A DNA stretch of 64,000 bases from Eutreptiella sp. 'Long Island Sound 2002' (taxonomy: Eukaryota > Euglenozoa > Euglenophyceae > Eutreptiales > Eutreptiaceae). Every line of letters begins with the position of its first letter. The first letter of the stretch is position 1. Positions 44,866 to 56,715 of this stretch are shown in pieces. The stretch spans positions 68,345,888 to 68,409,887 of the forward strand of contig OZ038383.1 in NCBI GenBank assembly GCA_964036045.1, given 5' to 3'. A program made the position numbers and the translations under genes. A model generated the notes under the pieces. That model worked only from the letters and a program-made list of their open reading frames with translations, was not told the DNA's origin and searched no databases.

Positions 44866-45721
44866 TCCTCTAATAATCTACACTAGGAGCTTTTCCCCCA
44901 TTTTTGCTTACAAACGGCCCCTTTTCAAGTCATTTCGGGATCTTGCATATGCCAAAACGCGTCACCAGGGTACAAAACGGGCTAAAAACACTTGTTTGAG
45001 CATCCCAGGTGGTCTAGGAACAACTTTGGACATTAACTTTTTTAGCCCCGGGGACCTTGGTGGACCCACCGTTGGCCCCCACCGTGCGCGGCCCGGGTTG
45101 CCCTCCTTATCCACCAACTGACCACCAATATGAGGGCCTACGCCTATTGTAGCGCGATTCGGAGGCTTGGAAACGACAAAAAGTGGGGGGTCGCGGGTGG
45201 ACTAGGTGCCCTCGGAATTTGGTTTTGAGCCACGTAGCCCAAGATACGGCCCGTTCTTCGTTTCGGGCCTGTTTGACACAAACAGCGCACTTTTAGGCCA
45301 TTTTTAGCCATTTTTGTGTCGTTCCTCGGACACATTGGGGAGTCCGAGGGCAAGAAACGGCTCTTTGTCATGGGGGAATCCAGGCGCACGTGGAGTGTAG
45401 CTACCGTTTGCCTTGGTTTGGCCGCTTTAACTGGGATTTGGGGCTGTTTGGGGCCAAAAAAGGCTGCTTCTGGGGCACAAAATTCGCAATTTTGGGAGGG
45501 CACCTGCCGACTTGGCGCCCCCGCCCCGGGCTGCAACCGGCGAGTTTTTGGCTCAAAACTTGGAATGGGCAAGGGTAGCACCACCCAGGCTCTTGGCTAG
45601 AGTAGAGTAGAGCCCATAGCGATGAGGAGGAGCAATGGCCAAAGCGGAAGGGAGAAGTGCTTGCTTGTTGCTTGCTTGTTGCTTGTTGCTTGTTAGCTAG
45701 ATTTAAGGGGAGAGGGGTGTA
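44866..45721. mobile_element. Element D3, internally deleted D copy
   Basis: About 0.85 kb, same orientation as D2 and directly behind it. It begins CCTCTAATAATCTACAC, keeps a single 163-bp unit and the flank-specific part, and ends at GAGAGGGGTGTAG near 45721. Confidence 0.6.
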
Positions 45722-45734
45722 GTAATATACGTAC

Positions 45735-47156
45735 ATGTATATAGTCATAGTCATAGTCATAACCACTTATCATGCCGTCTACTGGAGTTCCCGGGCATCT
45801 CGCACCGAGAGGTGGTTCCTGCCTCTCTCGATCCCACGGGTCCCACGGCTGCCTGAGGTGGCCCACGGCTTGACGGATGACCCAGAAGACCGGGGATAAC
45901 GGCCAACCAGGCTTTGGGGGCAATGGCAACTGATGAGCGTTAACCTTAGCAACGGTGATGAGCGCTGGCCCGTTGGACCGCCGGGGGTAAATGGGCAAGG
46001 CATGGCTTTGTAGCCGCATAGCGAGCAGCAGAAAGCAAGGGCGCCTCCCATGGATGCAATGCAGCAACCAAGAAACAAAGCACCATGCAGGCGGCGAAGC
46101 AAGTACTGGCCCCGTCACGGTGTCCACCCCTGGTACCCTTTGACGTTTCATCCCCTCCGACCATGTGCACCGTGCAACCGGTAGCGCACGTGCATAAGTC
46201 CAAAGACGCGCAGCCAGGGTTTCCGCGGAGCTCTAACCTAGCCTGGCCCTTAGCCTTCATTGCCCCCTCGTCCGCATCGTACAGGCCATAAGTACTATGT
46301 GCCCACCCCGGGCACAGCCCGCGTACACCTAGACTAATATACATCTTCGTATACAAGCAGACGATAATACTCCATTGCCACGAGTAGCCATGAGCCGCGC
46401 CCGCAATGTACCCCCTTCGGATCCCATATACATATAGGACTGGTACCCTCTCCCCGAGACTGTGACCTCAGCTGTCCCGTGGTATGTGTACATACCCTCA
46501 TATAATATTTCACGAGGGTCCACATGGGGGATGCTAGCCACCCCGGAGCGTGAGAGGCACAACCCGTGAATATCGCTGGCTAGGATTGGGGCTGGTAGGT
46601 GCCGTAGCTTGGTTATCGACCCCCTGTAGGGGTACCGACCACAGGTTCGCCCCGGGCCATAGTAACCAAGTTCACCTCATCTGGCCGACATACATTGCTG
46701 TGACGCCTGGCCTTGACCCTTAGCTGCACTAATTGGCGAGCTCCCGTGGTTGTGCCATCCCCGACACAGCGGCGGCCAAGCCGCAGGTTCGGCATCCACC
46801 GACAACGTGGCATGCCTACTTATAGCATAGGCCCGTGCCTCCACGCGTGGACCTCTCACACAGACACGGTGTACGACGATGCATCACGGGCCTCTAACGT
46901 CATGCTCCCCTATATAGTCGTGCGTGCTTGCTGCCACCGCGTAGGCTATGCGTGCTGCTTGTGTCTATGCGTTGCCTCACCGCCTGTTCGCACCGCCGCG
47001 CCATACCGTACCGCCACACCACCGCGGAGGCCCATTACCCGCGGGTGCCTTTCCCCGCGCTCATGACCGCCACCTCTCCCGCTGCCGTGCTACTAGTTTC
47101 GCGTGCACAAGTCAAATGGTTACGCTATGCACATGCCCGCAGGCATTATGCCTCTC
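45735..47156 (-). repeat. Repeat family C, copy C2
   Basis: Inverted relative to C1 and almost identical to C3. On the plus strand it starts with TATAGTCATAGTCATAGTCA and ends at GCAGGCATTATGCCTCT. Confidence 0.75.
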
Positions 47157-47609
47157 CCTATACCGCACATTCACGCCATTTTTGGCCATTTTTGGGTCGT
47201 TTCTGGGACACATTGTGGAGCCCGAGGGCACGAAAGGGCTCTTGGTCATGGGGCAATTGAGGCGCACGTGGAGTGTAGGAACCGTTTGCCTTTGTTTGGC
47301 CCTATTGACTCGGTATCGGGGCCGGTTTGGGACAAAAAAGGCTGTTTTGGGGCACAAAATGCGTAGCTTTGGGAGGGCACCTCCCGTCTTGGCACCCCCG
47401 CCTTGGGGCGCCATCGGTGAGTTTTTGGCTCAAAACTTGGATTTGGCAAGGACACCACCTAGGCTATGGGCTGGCTAGAGTAGCGTAGAGCCCGGAGCGA
47501 TGAGGCGGAGCAATGGCCAAAACGGAAAGGAGAAGTGCTTGTGGCTTGTTGTTGTTGCTTGCTTGCTGCTTGCTTGTTAGCTAGATTTAAGGCGAGAGGG
47601 GTGTAGTAA
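47157..47609. mobile_element. Element D4, right part of a D copy
   Basis: Matches D2 from about 44417 to its right end at an offset of 2748 bp. Its left edge is the junction of the tandem duplication, where C2 sequence meets D sequence at ATTCACGCCATTTTTGGCC. Confidence 0.65.
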
Positions 47610-48469
47610 TATGTCCTCTAATAATCTACACTAGGAGCTTTTCCCCCATTTTTGCTTACAAACGGCCCCTTTTCAAGTCATTTCGGGATCTTGCATATGC
47701 CAAAACGCGTCACCAGGGTACAAAACGGGCTAAAAACACTTGTTTGAGCATCCCAGGTGGTCTAGGAACAACTTTGGACATTAACTTTTTTAGCCCCGGG
47801 GACCTTGGTGGACCCACCGTTGGCCCCCACCGTGCGCGGCCCGGGTTGCCCTCCTTATCCACCAACTGACCACCAATATGAGGGCCTACGCCTATTGTAG
47901 CGCGATTCGGAGGGTTGAAAACGACAAAAAGTGGGGGGTCGCGGGTGGACTAGGTGCCCTCGGAATTTGGTTTTGAGCCACGTAGCCCAAGATACGGCCC
48001 GTTCTTCGTTTCGCGCCTGTTTGACACAAACAGCGCACTTTCAGGCCATTTTTAGCCATTTTTGTGTCGTTCCTCGGACACATTGGGGAGTCCGAGGGCA
48101 AGAAACGGCTCTTTGTCATGGGGGAATCCAGGGGCACGTGGAGTGTAGCTACCGTTTGCCTTGGTTTGGCCGCTTTAACTGGGTTTTGGGGCTGTTTAGG
48201 GCCAAAAAAGGCTGTTTTTGGGGCACAAAATTCGCAATTTTGGGAGGGCACGTGCCGACTTGGCGCCCCCGCCCCGGGCTGCAACCGGCGAGTTTCTGGC
48301 TCAAAACTTGGAATGGGCAAGGGTAGCACCACCCAGGCTCTTGGCTAGAGTAGAGTAGAGCCCATAGCGATGAGGCGGAGCAATGGCCAAAGCGGAAAGG
48401 AGAAGTGCTTGCTTGTTGCTTGCTTGTTGCTTGTTGCTTGTTAGCTAGATTTAAGGGGAGAGGGGTGTA
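47610..48469. mobile_element. Element D5, duplicate of D3
   Basis: Second copy of D3 in the tandem duplication, with a few base differences. Confidence 0.65.
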
Positions 48470-48482
48470 GTAATATACGTAC

Positions 48483-49904
48483 ATGTATATAGTCATAGTC
48501 ATAGTCATAACCACTTATCATGCCGTCTACTGGAGTTCCCGGGCATCTCGCACCGAGAGGTGGTTCCTGCCTCTCTCGATCCCACGGGTCCCACGGCTGC
48601 CTGAGGTGGCCCACGGCTTGACGGATGACCCAGAAGACCGGGGATAACGGCCAACCAGGCTTTGGGGGCAGTGGCAACTGAAGAGCGTTAACCTTAGCAA
48701 CGGCGACGAGCGCTGGCCCGTTGGACCGCCGGGGGTAAATGGGCAAGGCATGGCTTTGTAGCCGCATAGCGAGAAGCAGAAAGCAAGGGCGCCTCCCATG
48801 GATGCAATGCAGCAACCAAGAAACAAAGCAGCATGCAGGCGGCGAAGCAAGACCTGGCCCCGTCACGGTGTCCACCCCTGGTACCCTTTGACGTTTCATC
48901 CCCTCCGACCATGTGCACCGTGCAACCGGTAGCGCACGTGCATAAGTCCAAAGACGCGCAGCCAGGGTTTCCGGGGAGCTCTAACCTAGCCTGGCCCTCA
49001 GCCTTCATTGCCCCCTCGTCCGCATCGTACAGGCCATAAGTACTATGTGCCCACCCCGGGCACAGCCCGCGTACACCTAGACTAATATACATCTTCGTAT
49101 ACAAGCAGACGATAATACTCCATTGCCACGAGTAGCCATGAGCCGCGCCCGCAATGTACCCCCTTCGGATCCCATATACATATAGGACTGGTACCCTCTC
49201 CCCGAGAATGTTACCTCAGCTGTCCCGTGGTATGTGTACATACCCTCATATAATATTTCACGAGGGTCCACATGGGGGATGCTAGCCACCCCGGAGCGTG
49301 AGAGGCACAACCCGTGAATATCGCTGGCTAGGATTGGGGCTGGTAGGTGCCGTAGCTTGGTTATCGACCCCCTGTAGGGGTACCGACCACAGGTTCGCCC
49401 CGGGCCATAGTAACCAAGTTCACCTCATCTGGCCCACATACATTGCTGTGACGCCTGGCCTTGACCCTTAGCTGCACTAATTGGCGAGCTCCCGTGGTTG
49501 TGCCATCCCCGACACAGCGGCGGGCAAGCCGCAGGTTAGGTATCCACCGACAACGTGGCATGCCTACGTATAGCATAGGCCCGTGCCTCCACGCGTGGAC
49601 CTCTCACACAGACACGGTGTACGACGATGCATCACGGGCCTCTCACGTCATGTTCCCCCTATATAGTCGTGCGTGCTTGCTGCCACCGCGTAGGCTATGC
49701 GTGCTGCTTGTGTCTATGCGTTGCCCCACCGCCTGTTCGCACTGCCGCGCCATACCGTATCGCCACACCACCGCGGAGGCCCATTGCCCGCGGGTGCCTT
49801 TCCCCGCGCTCATGACCGCCACCCCTCCCGCCGCCGTGCTACTAGTTTCGCGTGCACAAGTCAGATGGTTACGCTATGCACATGCCCGCAGGCATTATGC
49901 CTCT
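48483..49904 (-). repeat. Repeat family C, copy C3
   Basis: Second copy of C2 at an offset of about 2748 bp. It ends at GCATTATGCCTCT, after which the inverted repeat at 49908 begins. Confidence 0.75.
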
Positions 49905-49907
49905 AGG

Positions 49908-50471
49908 TTGTTTGGGCGCCTAGGGGTTTTCCCAGTACTCCCTGAGAGTTGTTCTAGGGGTCAAAGGGACACCCCAGCACCACCAGGAGTCGCCCGAGGG
50001 GTCACAGGACACCCCAGTATTCGCACCGAATTGCTTCCGGGGCCCGTGGGCGTCCCCTATACCTCCCCGGGTTGGTCCCGGGGTGAGGGGACACCCCTCT
50101 ACTCCCACTCATTTTCCCCCGGGGCCCATGGGCGGCCCCAATGCCTCCTCAGCTCCACCCATCCACCAATCGCCACCCCCTTGTAGCACCCCCACACAAC
50201 CCACGCCGCCGGCAATGCGGCCGTGACTCCATGCGCCGCCCGGCCTGCCGAGCTGTTACCTAGCCAATACCAGTGGCGCGGGTATAGGGACACTAACGTA
50301 TTCACTCAACCCTCAGAGGAACGGACGCCCACGGGCCCCGGAAGCAATTCGGTGGGAATACTGGGGTGTCCCGTGACCCCTCGGGTGACTCCTGGTGGTG
50401 CTGCGGTGTCCCCATGACCCCTAGAACAACTCTCAGGAAGTACTGGGGGATCTCCTAGGCGCCCAAACAAC
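49908..50471. repeat. Inverted repeat with 149-bp arms
   Basis: The left arm 49908-50056 begins GTTGTTTGGGCGCCTAGG. The right arm 50323-50471 is its reverse complement with about 10% differences. They enclose 266 bp of unrelated GC-rich sequence. It lies exactly between C3 and the 3' end of B2. It could be a foldback or MITE-like element, or two opposed copies of a C-family end. Confidence 0.75.
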
Positions 50472-50849
50472 TTACCCGTGACTGCCGTAGCCGGGCCGCC
50501 AATAGAGACCCCGGTGCCATGGGAATACCCTATAGTGGTTTGGCCCTTATTACCCTGGTCGGGATGACTCATGACACCTCACTTTAGTATGCGGCGAACC
50601 GGGGCATGCGGGCGTAGCGCTACTTCACCAAATGAACCGCGTGTGCGGAGGCGGTACGGCTCACTATCAGGCCGGCATGACCTGCCACATCGCGTTGGCC
50701 GTCATATCACGCCCGCGGTCGTTGCACACATGGGCTGCTTGCAGACCACTTGTCAAAAGCCACCACCGCATTCGCTGCCATCAGACGGACAACACCCGCC
50801 TCTTCCTCCATGTTTGCACCTGGCCACGCAGCAACACCCCCGAAACTAG

Positions 50850-53800
50850 CTGCTCCCCTACAGAATCACTGGGTGATGTCAGAGCCACAGTTCTCATGAG
50901 TCACCGTCCAGCGCAGGCCACCACAGGGGTAGTGCTGCAATCACGTCATCTGGGCAGCGCACCCCACCAACTTGGACACCCCGCAAGTCACACTGAATCG
51001 CCCTCCACGCACCCGATGACAGTTGTCCCGAGTGGCGTCGCGCCCATCTGGCTTTGGGCCACCCCCTACCAGCGCTCTCTCGGCACGACCCACAAAGTGG
51101 GATAGAGGCACACTGATGCACCCATACCGGCGCCGTTTCGCCGCACCCGCTGCACTTTAGTGGAAGCACGGGCCCTGTTGGGACGCAGCCTCCTTCACAG
51201 CATTGAGACCACAGGTCCTGCCATACATCATTGCAGGCCTCATGGTGGCGGAGAAGCGCACATGCCAGTGCACGAGCACTGGCAGTACGGAGTAGGCTCT
51301 GCTTTGCATGGTCCCACGTGGACGCCCGGACGAGAAATTGATGTCGGTCCATTTTCCCCGATAGGTACTGGAGTAGCCCGGGTACGCACCGCACTGCCCA
51401 GAGACTCGGTTTGCCCCTTGCCAGGAGCCTCTACCCATAGTCCTGCACTATCTCCCCGATGACGTCCACCCTAGCTTAACCGGGACTCCGGGCCGATGTG
51501 ACCACCAATCGCTGTCCCCTGGACGGCGCCTCGACCTCATGTCCTCCGGGAAAAGCCGGGCCTCCACCGTGCCCCGGGACGACGCAGCTCTCACCGCCGC
51601 GAAGAGCCGCTTGAGTTGTCCCGGAACTACCCGTGTCATCAAGGACTCTGTCCACGTGCATGCGTGCTCTTTCCAGGACATGAACTCAATGGCTTTGCCT
51701 CCAAGTGGCAGGTCCGCAGTGAACTCCTCAACCTTCACACAGAGGAGCCGCGCCACCGCTTCGTCCCTTTCAAATAGCATGCACATTTGGCCCGTGTTCT
51801 CTTAGGGTGCTCCACAGAAGATGCACGGAAGCGCCGGAATCACCGTACGGGTGACTTTTTGCCGCCACCGTCACATGACTTACATGGTGGGGAGGCGGCC
51901 CTCCCATGCTCGCAGCAGGTCTTGGTGCGTAGGGCCATGATGCACCGTTCCCAGAGGCGGAGATTCACAAGCACCAACCAACGGCGCGTGGGTCGTGGTG
52001 CGCGCCGCTAACGAGTTCCACACCACCTCGCTGACGTGCTGGGGGGCCTCCATGGAGCGCACATGTGGTTCTAGCACCCCACCTTCATCAGGCACCAGGA
52101 GGGTTGCATCTTCCTTTGGCAACAGGAGGTGTACGGGGGGGATTTCGCGTGGGTTGCAGCGGAGTCCGGTCCCTCCAGCGGGATTGCCGCCAAGTGCGAG
52201 TTGTGCCGTACCACCCAGTTATGAGGTCCTCCAAATCTGTGTGGCATTCGGCGCAGCACCTCCACGACCCAGTTCAACGCGTGCTAGTTGATGTAATGGG
52301 AGGTTGGTCCTTTGATGCCGCAGTACAAGGCCACGTGAGCCTCGCACAGGTGCGCCCCTATGATGGAGGCATCGACAACATGATCTGTGTGGCCTGACGG
52401 CGGGGTTTGGAGCAGGTATGTGGCCGCCCTGATGATCTCCGCCTCAGGGACCTTCACCGCGTGGGGTTGCCATTGCTCGCCACGGCCAGGTTGCTTATCC
52501 CGTCTTCCTAGGGAGAGGCATCAGACGACGTGACCTTCGCCGCCACTGGCACCCAGCAGTACCTGTGGGGTTCCATCCATGCCACGTCCGAATGCGGGCT
52601 GCTCACAACTCTCCCTGGCGACGCCGTAGTGGAAGCCGTCAGCTCCGGAGAGAGAGCAGTTTTCAGCCGATACACTCCATGTGCCCGGCAGTGTACGTCG
52701 CACCCGCAAATGGACTTGATGGCATCGAGGGCTGTGGTATACTCCGCTCTACGCACGGCCGTTGAGCGGAGCAGCTGATATACCACCACCGCTCCCTGCT
52801 CCACCGCCCCACCTTCGCGCAGCGAAGTGACAGCGACGTGTGGGTCATGCGGTACTTTGTCGAGCCTGACCACCTCCGGGACCGGGCTCGCACCGGCATC
52901 AGGGGCAGGGCCTTACGGCAGTAGTAGGACTATGGCCCACTCCTCTCGTCCCCCCATCACCTTGCATGCCCTGTCAAATGCCGACCCCCCGTGTACAACC
53001 CAAAGAGGCGGAGGGTCAAGACCGCCTCCAGCATGTGGCATAAGAAGGAGGATTGGCGCCGGATCCTCCTGTTGCCGATGACCGTCAATGACATCCCCCA
53101 ATAAGAATATCAGACCGGCCAGCGGAACGAACGGCATGGACGGCCTTAGACAATCCAAGTTCCAGTTGTCATTCCTATACCCGCCCGCCACATTGACATC
53201 GCCCGTAGCGGACTGTCTTGTGCGCTTGTTGGCCTTTTTGCGCCGCACCGGGTGAGGCAAACGATGGGTTGGGGGATTGGGCATCGGGGACCGGAAAACC
53301 GCTTGGAGAGCCGTTAGCCACACATGGTCGAGCTGAGTGGGCCCAATTCCCGCGTTTGGAAGGTGCAGATGTTCCTCGTGACACTCCCGAAGCTGTACAG
53401 CCCATTGTCCGGGCTCACGGCACGGAAGCCGCACGTGCAGGAGGTCATTCGCCGGATCCGTCAGGGACCTCACAGCACACGGATGTCTCTACCCTTGAAG
53501 GTGTAGGACGAGGTCGCCCATCGCCATCCAGCTTCTAGCAGATGGGCGTGTACACCGATAATGGCATGAGGAATCCCACTCCCAGCGTCCCCATCGCTCT
53601 GAGCACTCGGTCCACCCACGTGTCTCCTGCATGTAACGTGAACGCCGTGGATGGAACCATGAATTCACCGCACACCCCGTACTGCGTGTGCAGGTCGTCA
53701 AGCATGGCTCTCAATTCACCTGTGATCACAGCCGAGCGATGATGTGTGAGTTGAGCCAAAGTTACTACCACAATGTCACGGCACAGGCCCGGAATATCCG

Positions 53801-56715
53801 CCCACTTAAGCCCTTTACCAGACCTCACCGCCACGTTGGACAGGTCTTTAGGCAGGTTTTCAAACTGCAAGGCCGCAGCCTTGATGGCAGCATTTAACCT
53901 CACCACTCCCTTCGCAGTTTCCGACAAGTACAGCGCTGCGTACCGCACAATGCCACCCACCAACGCTCCATAGGTACGGTGCCGCATACCGCACAATGCC
54001 ACCCACCACCGCTGCCATCATCTCATGTGGTACTGACGCGGGCCCCAGTGTGTCCCTGCACCAGCCTAGGAGAGCTTCGCAGCGGAGTACATGCTTCTCC
54101 CTCATGGATGCCATTCCTTTCGGATCCACCCTGACGCCCAGGTACGGCACAGTACTCTTGGCCACCAGACAGACCCACGGAGTTACCGCGTTGTTAGGGC
54201 TGAGGTGCACCATCATGGAGGGGACGCGCTTGGTAGTGGCGTACGCACAGTTGCCAACATTGAGGGACATGCCCATGTCTGCCAAGTACTGCGCAATGGT
54301 CGCCGCGTACTCCAGGAACTGCGGTAAGGAGTGCGCTATCAGCAAGAGGTCGTCACAATACGCTTGTACGAGGGGCGGCATTGCGTGGCGGGCATCCCCT
54401 TGGTATTTGCGGGCAAGGCCCCGCAAGACGCGTTCCAGGAGGAGAAGGTAGAGCACATCGCTTTCCGCGCTACCTTGTCTCAGGCCTCGATGGAGGCGGA
54501 TGCTTTGGGCCCGGACCATGCGCTTTGACAATGCGCATTGTGGAGCCGCGGCTAAGAGTATGGAAAAGGTATATAAGCTCCTCCGGGAACCCCATGTGGC
54601 GCAAGAGGAGGAGCCAGAGCACCATGCGGGGCGGTGTCGAAGGCCTTGGAGACATCAAAGGGCATAACATGATTATCCTCCCGTCTCTGCTGCAGTCTGC
54701 GCTGGGCCAGAAACACAGGAGCCGCCGCCGTTGAGCCCGGCATGGCCTAGAACTGCCAGTCTGCCGCCGTTCCCTTACGGGCCAGGACTACCGTGAACCT
54801 TCGCATGAGCGGGGTCACAGGCATTCTCTCGTCCTGTTGTCCCAACGCTATACGCCTGAACACATCTAAGTCCCCCTTGGTCGTACCACTGGGCATCAGC
54901 CAGATGATGGCCTCACGCCACGACTCGGGGACCTTCCGCACCACGGAGGATGGCCCGGTAGGCGTGCACAAGGAGCCCTTGCACCGGCTCGGGCAGCTCC
55001 GTGATGAGGGCCGCCGTGACTCTATTGGACCCCGGCGCCTTGTTGTCCGCCACGTCCTGCTTCATGGCGTCCTTGAGGTCCTGCAGGATGTAGTCCTGTA
55101 CCGCCCTCCACTTGTCAGGTACACCCCGAGGGATGTGGGCCCAGACCAGCCTTTCAAAGGCCGGTGGGTTCACCGGCCTCTTAACATACAACGCCTCCCA
55201 GTACCTTTGGACCTCCCATATGACTTCTCAGGCCTCCATGAGCACTTTCTCCGACTCCCGGACGCGCAACGACCATAAGCCGGAGGGAGCGTAGCTGACC
55301 ACGTTGATAGGCCCGCGGATCACAGTCCACCGGAGTTGGCAATCTGGCACCTTGCGGCAGTAGTCCTTGATGGACGCGCGCCGGTTGCATCTGACGACCC
55401 CCTTGAGCTCGCCCACGCGACGGTCAAGGTGCTGAAGCTGTGGATTCAAAGCATGGCGCAAGTCCTCCATGGACAAGTCGGAGTCCACCTGCCGGAGGTG
55501 CTGTCGTAGGGCAATTGCTTCTCTGGAGGCGAGCCCCGCCCCCGCTGCGTCCCGTTTCCACAACTCATGGGCTCGCCGCGCGAGACCCTGTTAATCCGTG
55601 AGGACCTGGGACAAAGACTCCTCCGTCTCCGCCTGTCCTTACGGGTAGTGAGGTCCGTACCCGATGGCATGCGCACCCCCGTCACCCGCGACACTTCGTC
55701 ACGGAAGGCATAGAGCAAGTCGAAGTCCGCCCGAGCCTCCGGCGTGCCCATGGTGGTACTGTCCTGATCCGACGAGGGCCACTCCCGAAGCACCAGATCA
55801 TCACAGGCCCGCTACAGCAGTGCCGCTGCCGCCTCGCGAACCCCCGGTGAGTTTGGACGTATGGCATGCAGCCTGCCCTTAGTGTGCGAGTAGGCCAGCC
55901 TTGTTATCCTCTCCTTGGCAGCCACTGCCAAGGATGCGCAAGACCACGGGGCCATGGTCAGACCCTAGCGCCGCAGGAGACCTCCCTGGCGCCAGGTACG
56001 GGCGCTCGCGCATTGCCCACGGAACCAGCGGCACGTTGAGCAAGAAGGAGTCCAGCTTATGCACTGCACGCTTAGGCTGCTGGTCCTCCTCTGCCGTTTG
56101 TCCCGTCCTCAGGAACCCCCACTGCTCCCATAGTGCCACGAATCACCTCCTGGTGGGGTGTCCCGGGGATTCCAGCCACACGTTGAAGTCCCCCCTGATG
56201 AGCACCGGCCTCGTGCCTCCCGCGCTCTTGGCCACCTCATACATGGCCACGTCACCCCAGAAGGACGCCTTAGACGCCCAGGAGTCATCGCCACCGTCCG
56301 GGCCATGGACGTTGATGACCGTGAACGTCCCACATGTGGTCACCACATTGAGGGCCATGGCCTTGCCCGGTACGATGTCCACCACATCTCGAACCTCCTC
56401 CGCAGCCAACACGTCCGCTCGAAGGGCAATCAAGAGAACGCCACATACTCCCGCCGCCGACGTCGCCTCGGTATCGACTCCCACGAAGACGTGGTACCCA
56501 TGGGGACGCCACTGATTCTCCATATGCACCACGCCCTGGGAGTCGTGCAGGCCCGTCTCCGGGAAGAGACCCAGAATGGCACCTTCTGCCTATAAAACAC
56601 CCGCTGCAACCACCTCATTGTCGAGCATGCCCGGGGCCGTGGGCACGCCCTCACCCCGCATCGAGCCTTGGACGTTCCAAGACACTGCAATCCGGGCGTC
56701 AGAGGCGGGATCCCT
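50850..56715 (-). pseudogene. B2 ORF2: endonuclease-RT-RNase H-zinc fingers, broken
   Basis: Homologous to B1 ORF2 along its length. The endonuclease lies at 56700-55890 (S-W-N, G-D-F-N, S-D-H-G-P). RT lies at about 55190-53870, with the L-R-Q-G-S motif near 54470 and Y-C-D-D at 54349-54360. The C-terminal ribbon with C-S-G-C and C-G-S-C lies near 51150-51070. In-frame stops against B1 are TAA for Gln (55591-55593), TGA for Ser (55228-55230), TAG for Gln (52508-52510) and TAA for Glu (51802-51804). A 2-base loss near 55930 separates endonuclease from RT. The region between the CCHC finger and the ribbon has lost about 0.8 kb. It is not functional. Confidence 0.8.

Larger units (their letters stand above)
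44417..49904. repeat. Tandem segmental duplication, unit about 2.75 kb (D-D-C)
   Basis: Units 44417-47156 and 47165-49904 each contain the right part of a D element, an internally deleted D element and a full C copy. Corresponding positions differ by 2748-2749 bp throughout, with scattered single-base changes. Confidence 0.88.
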
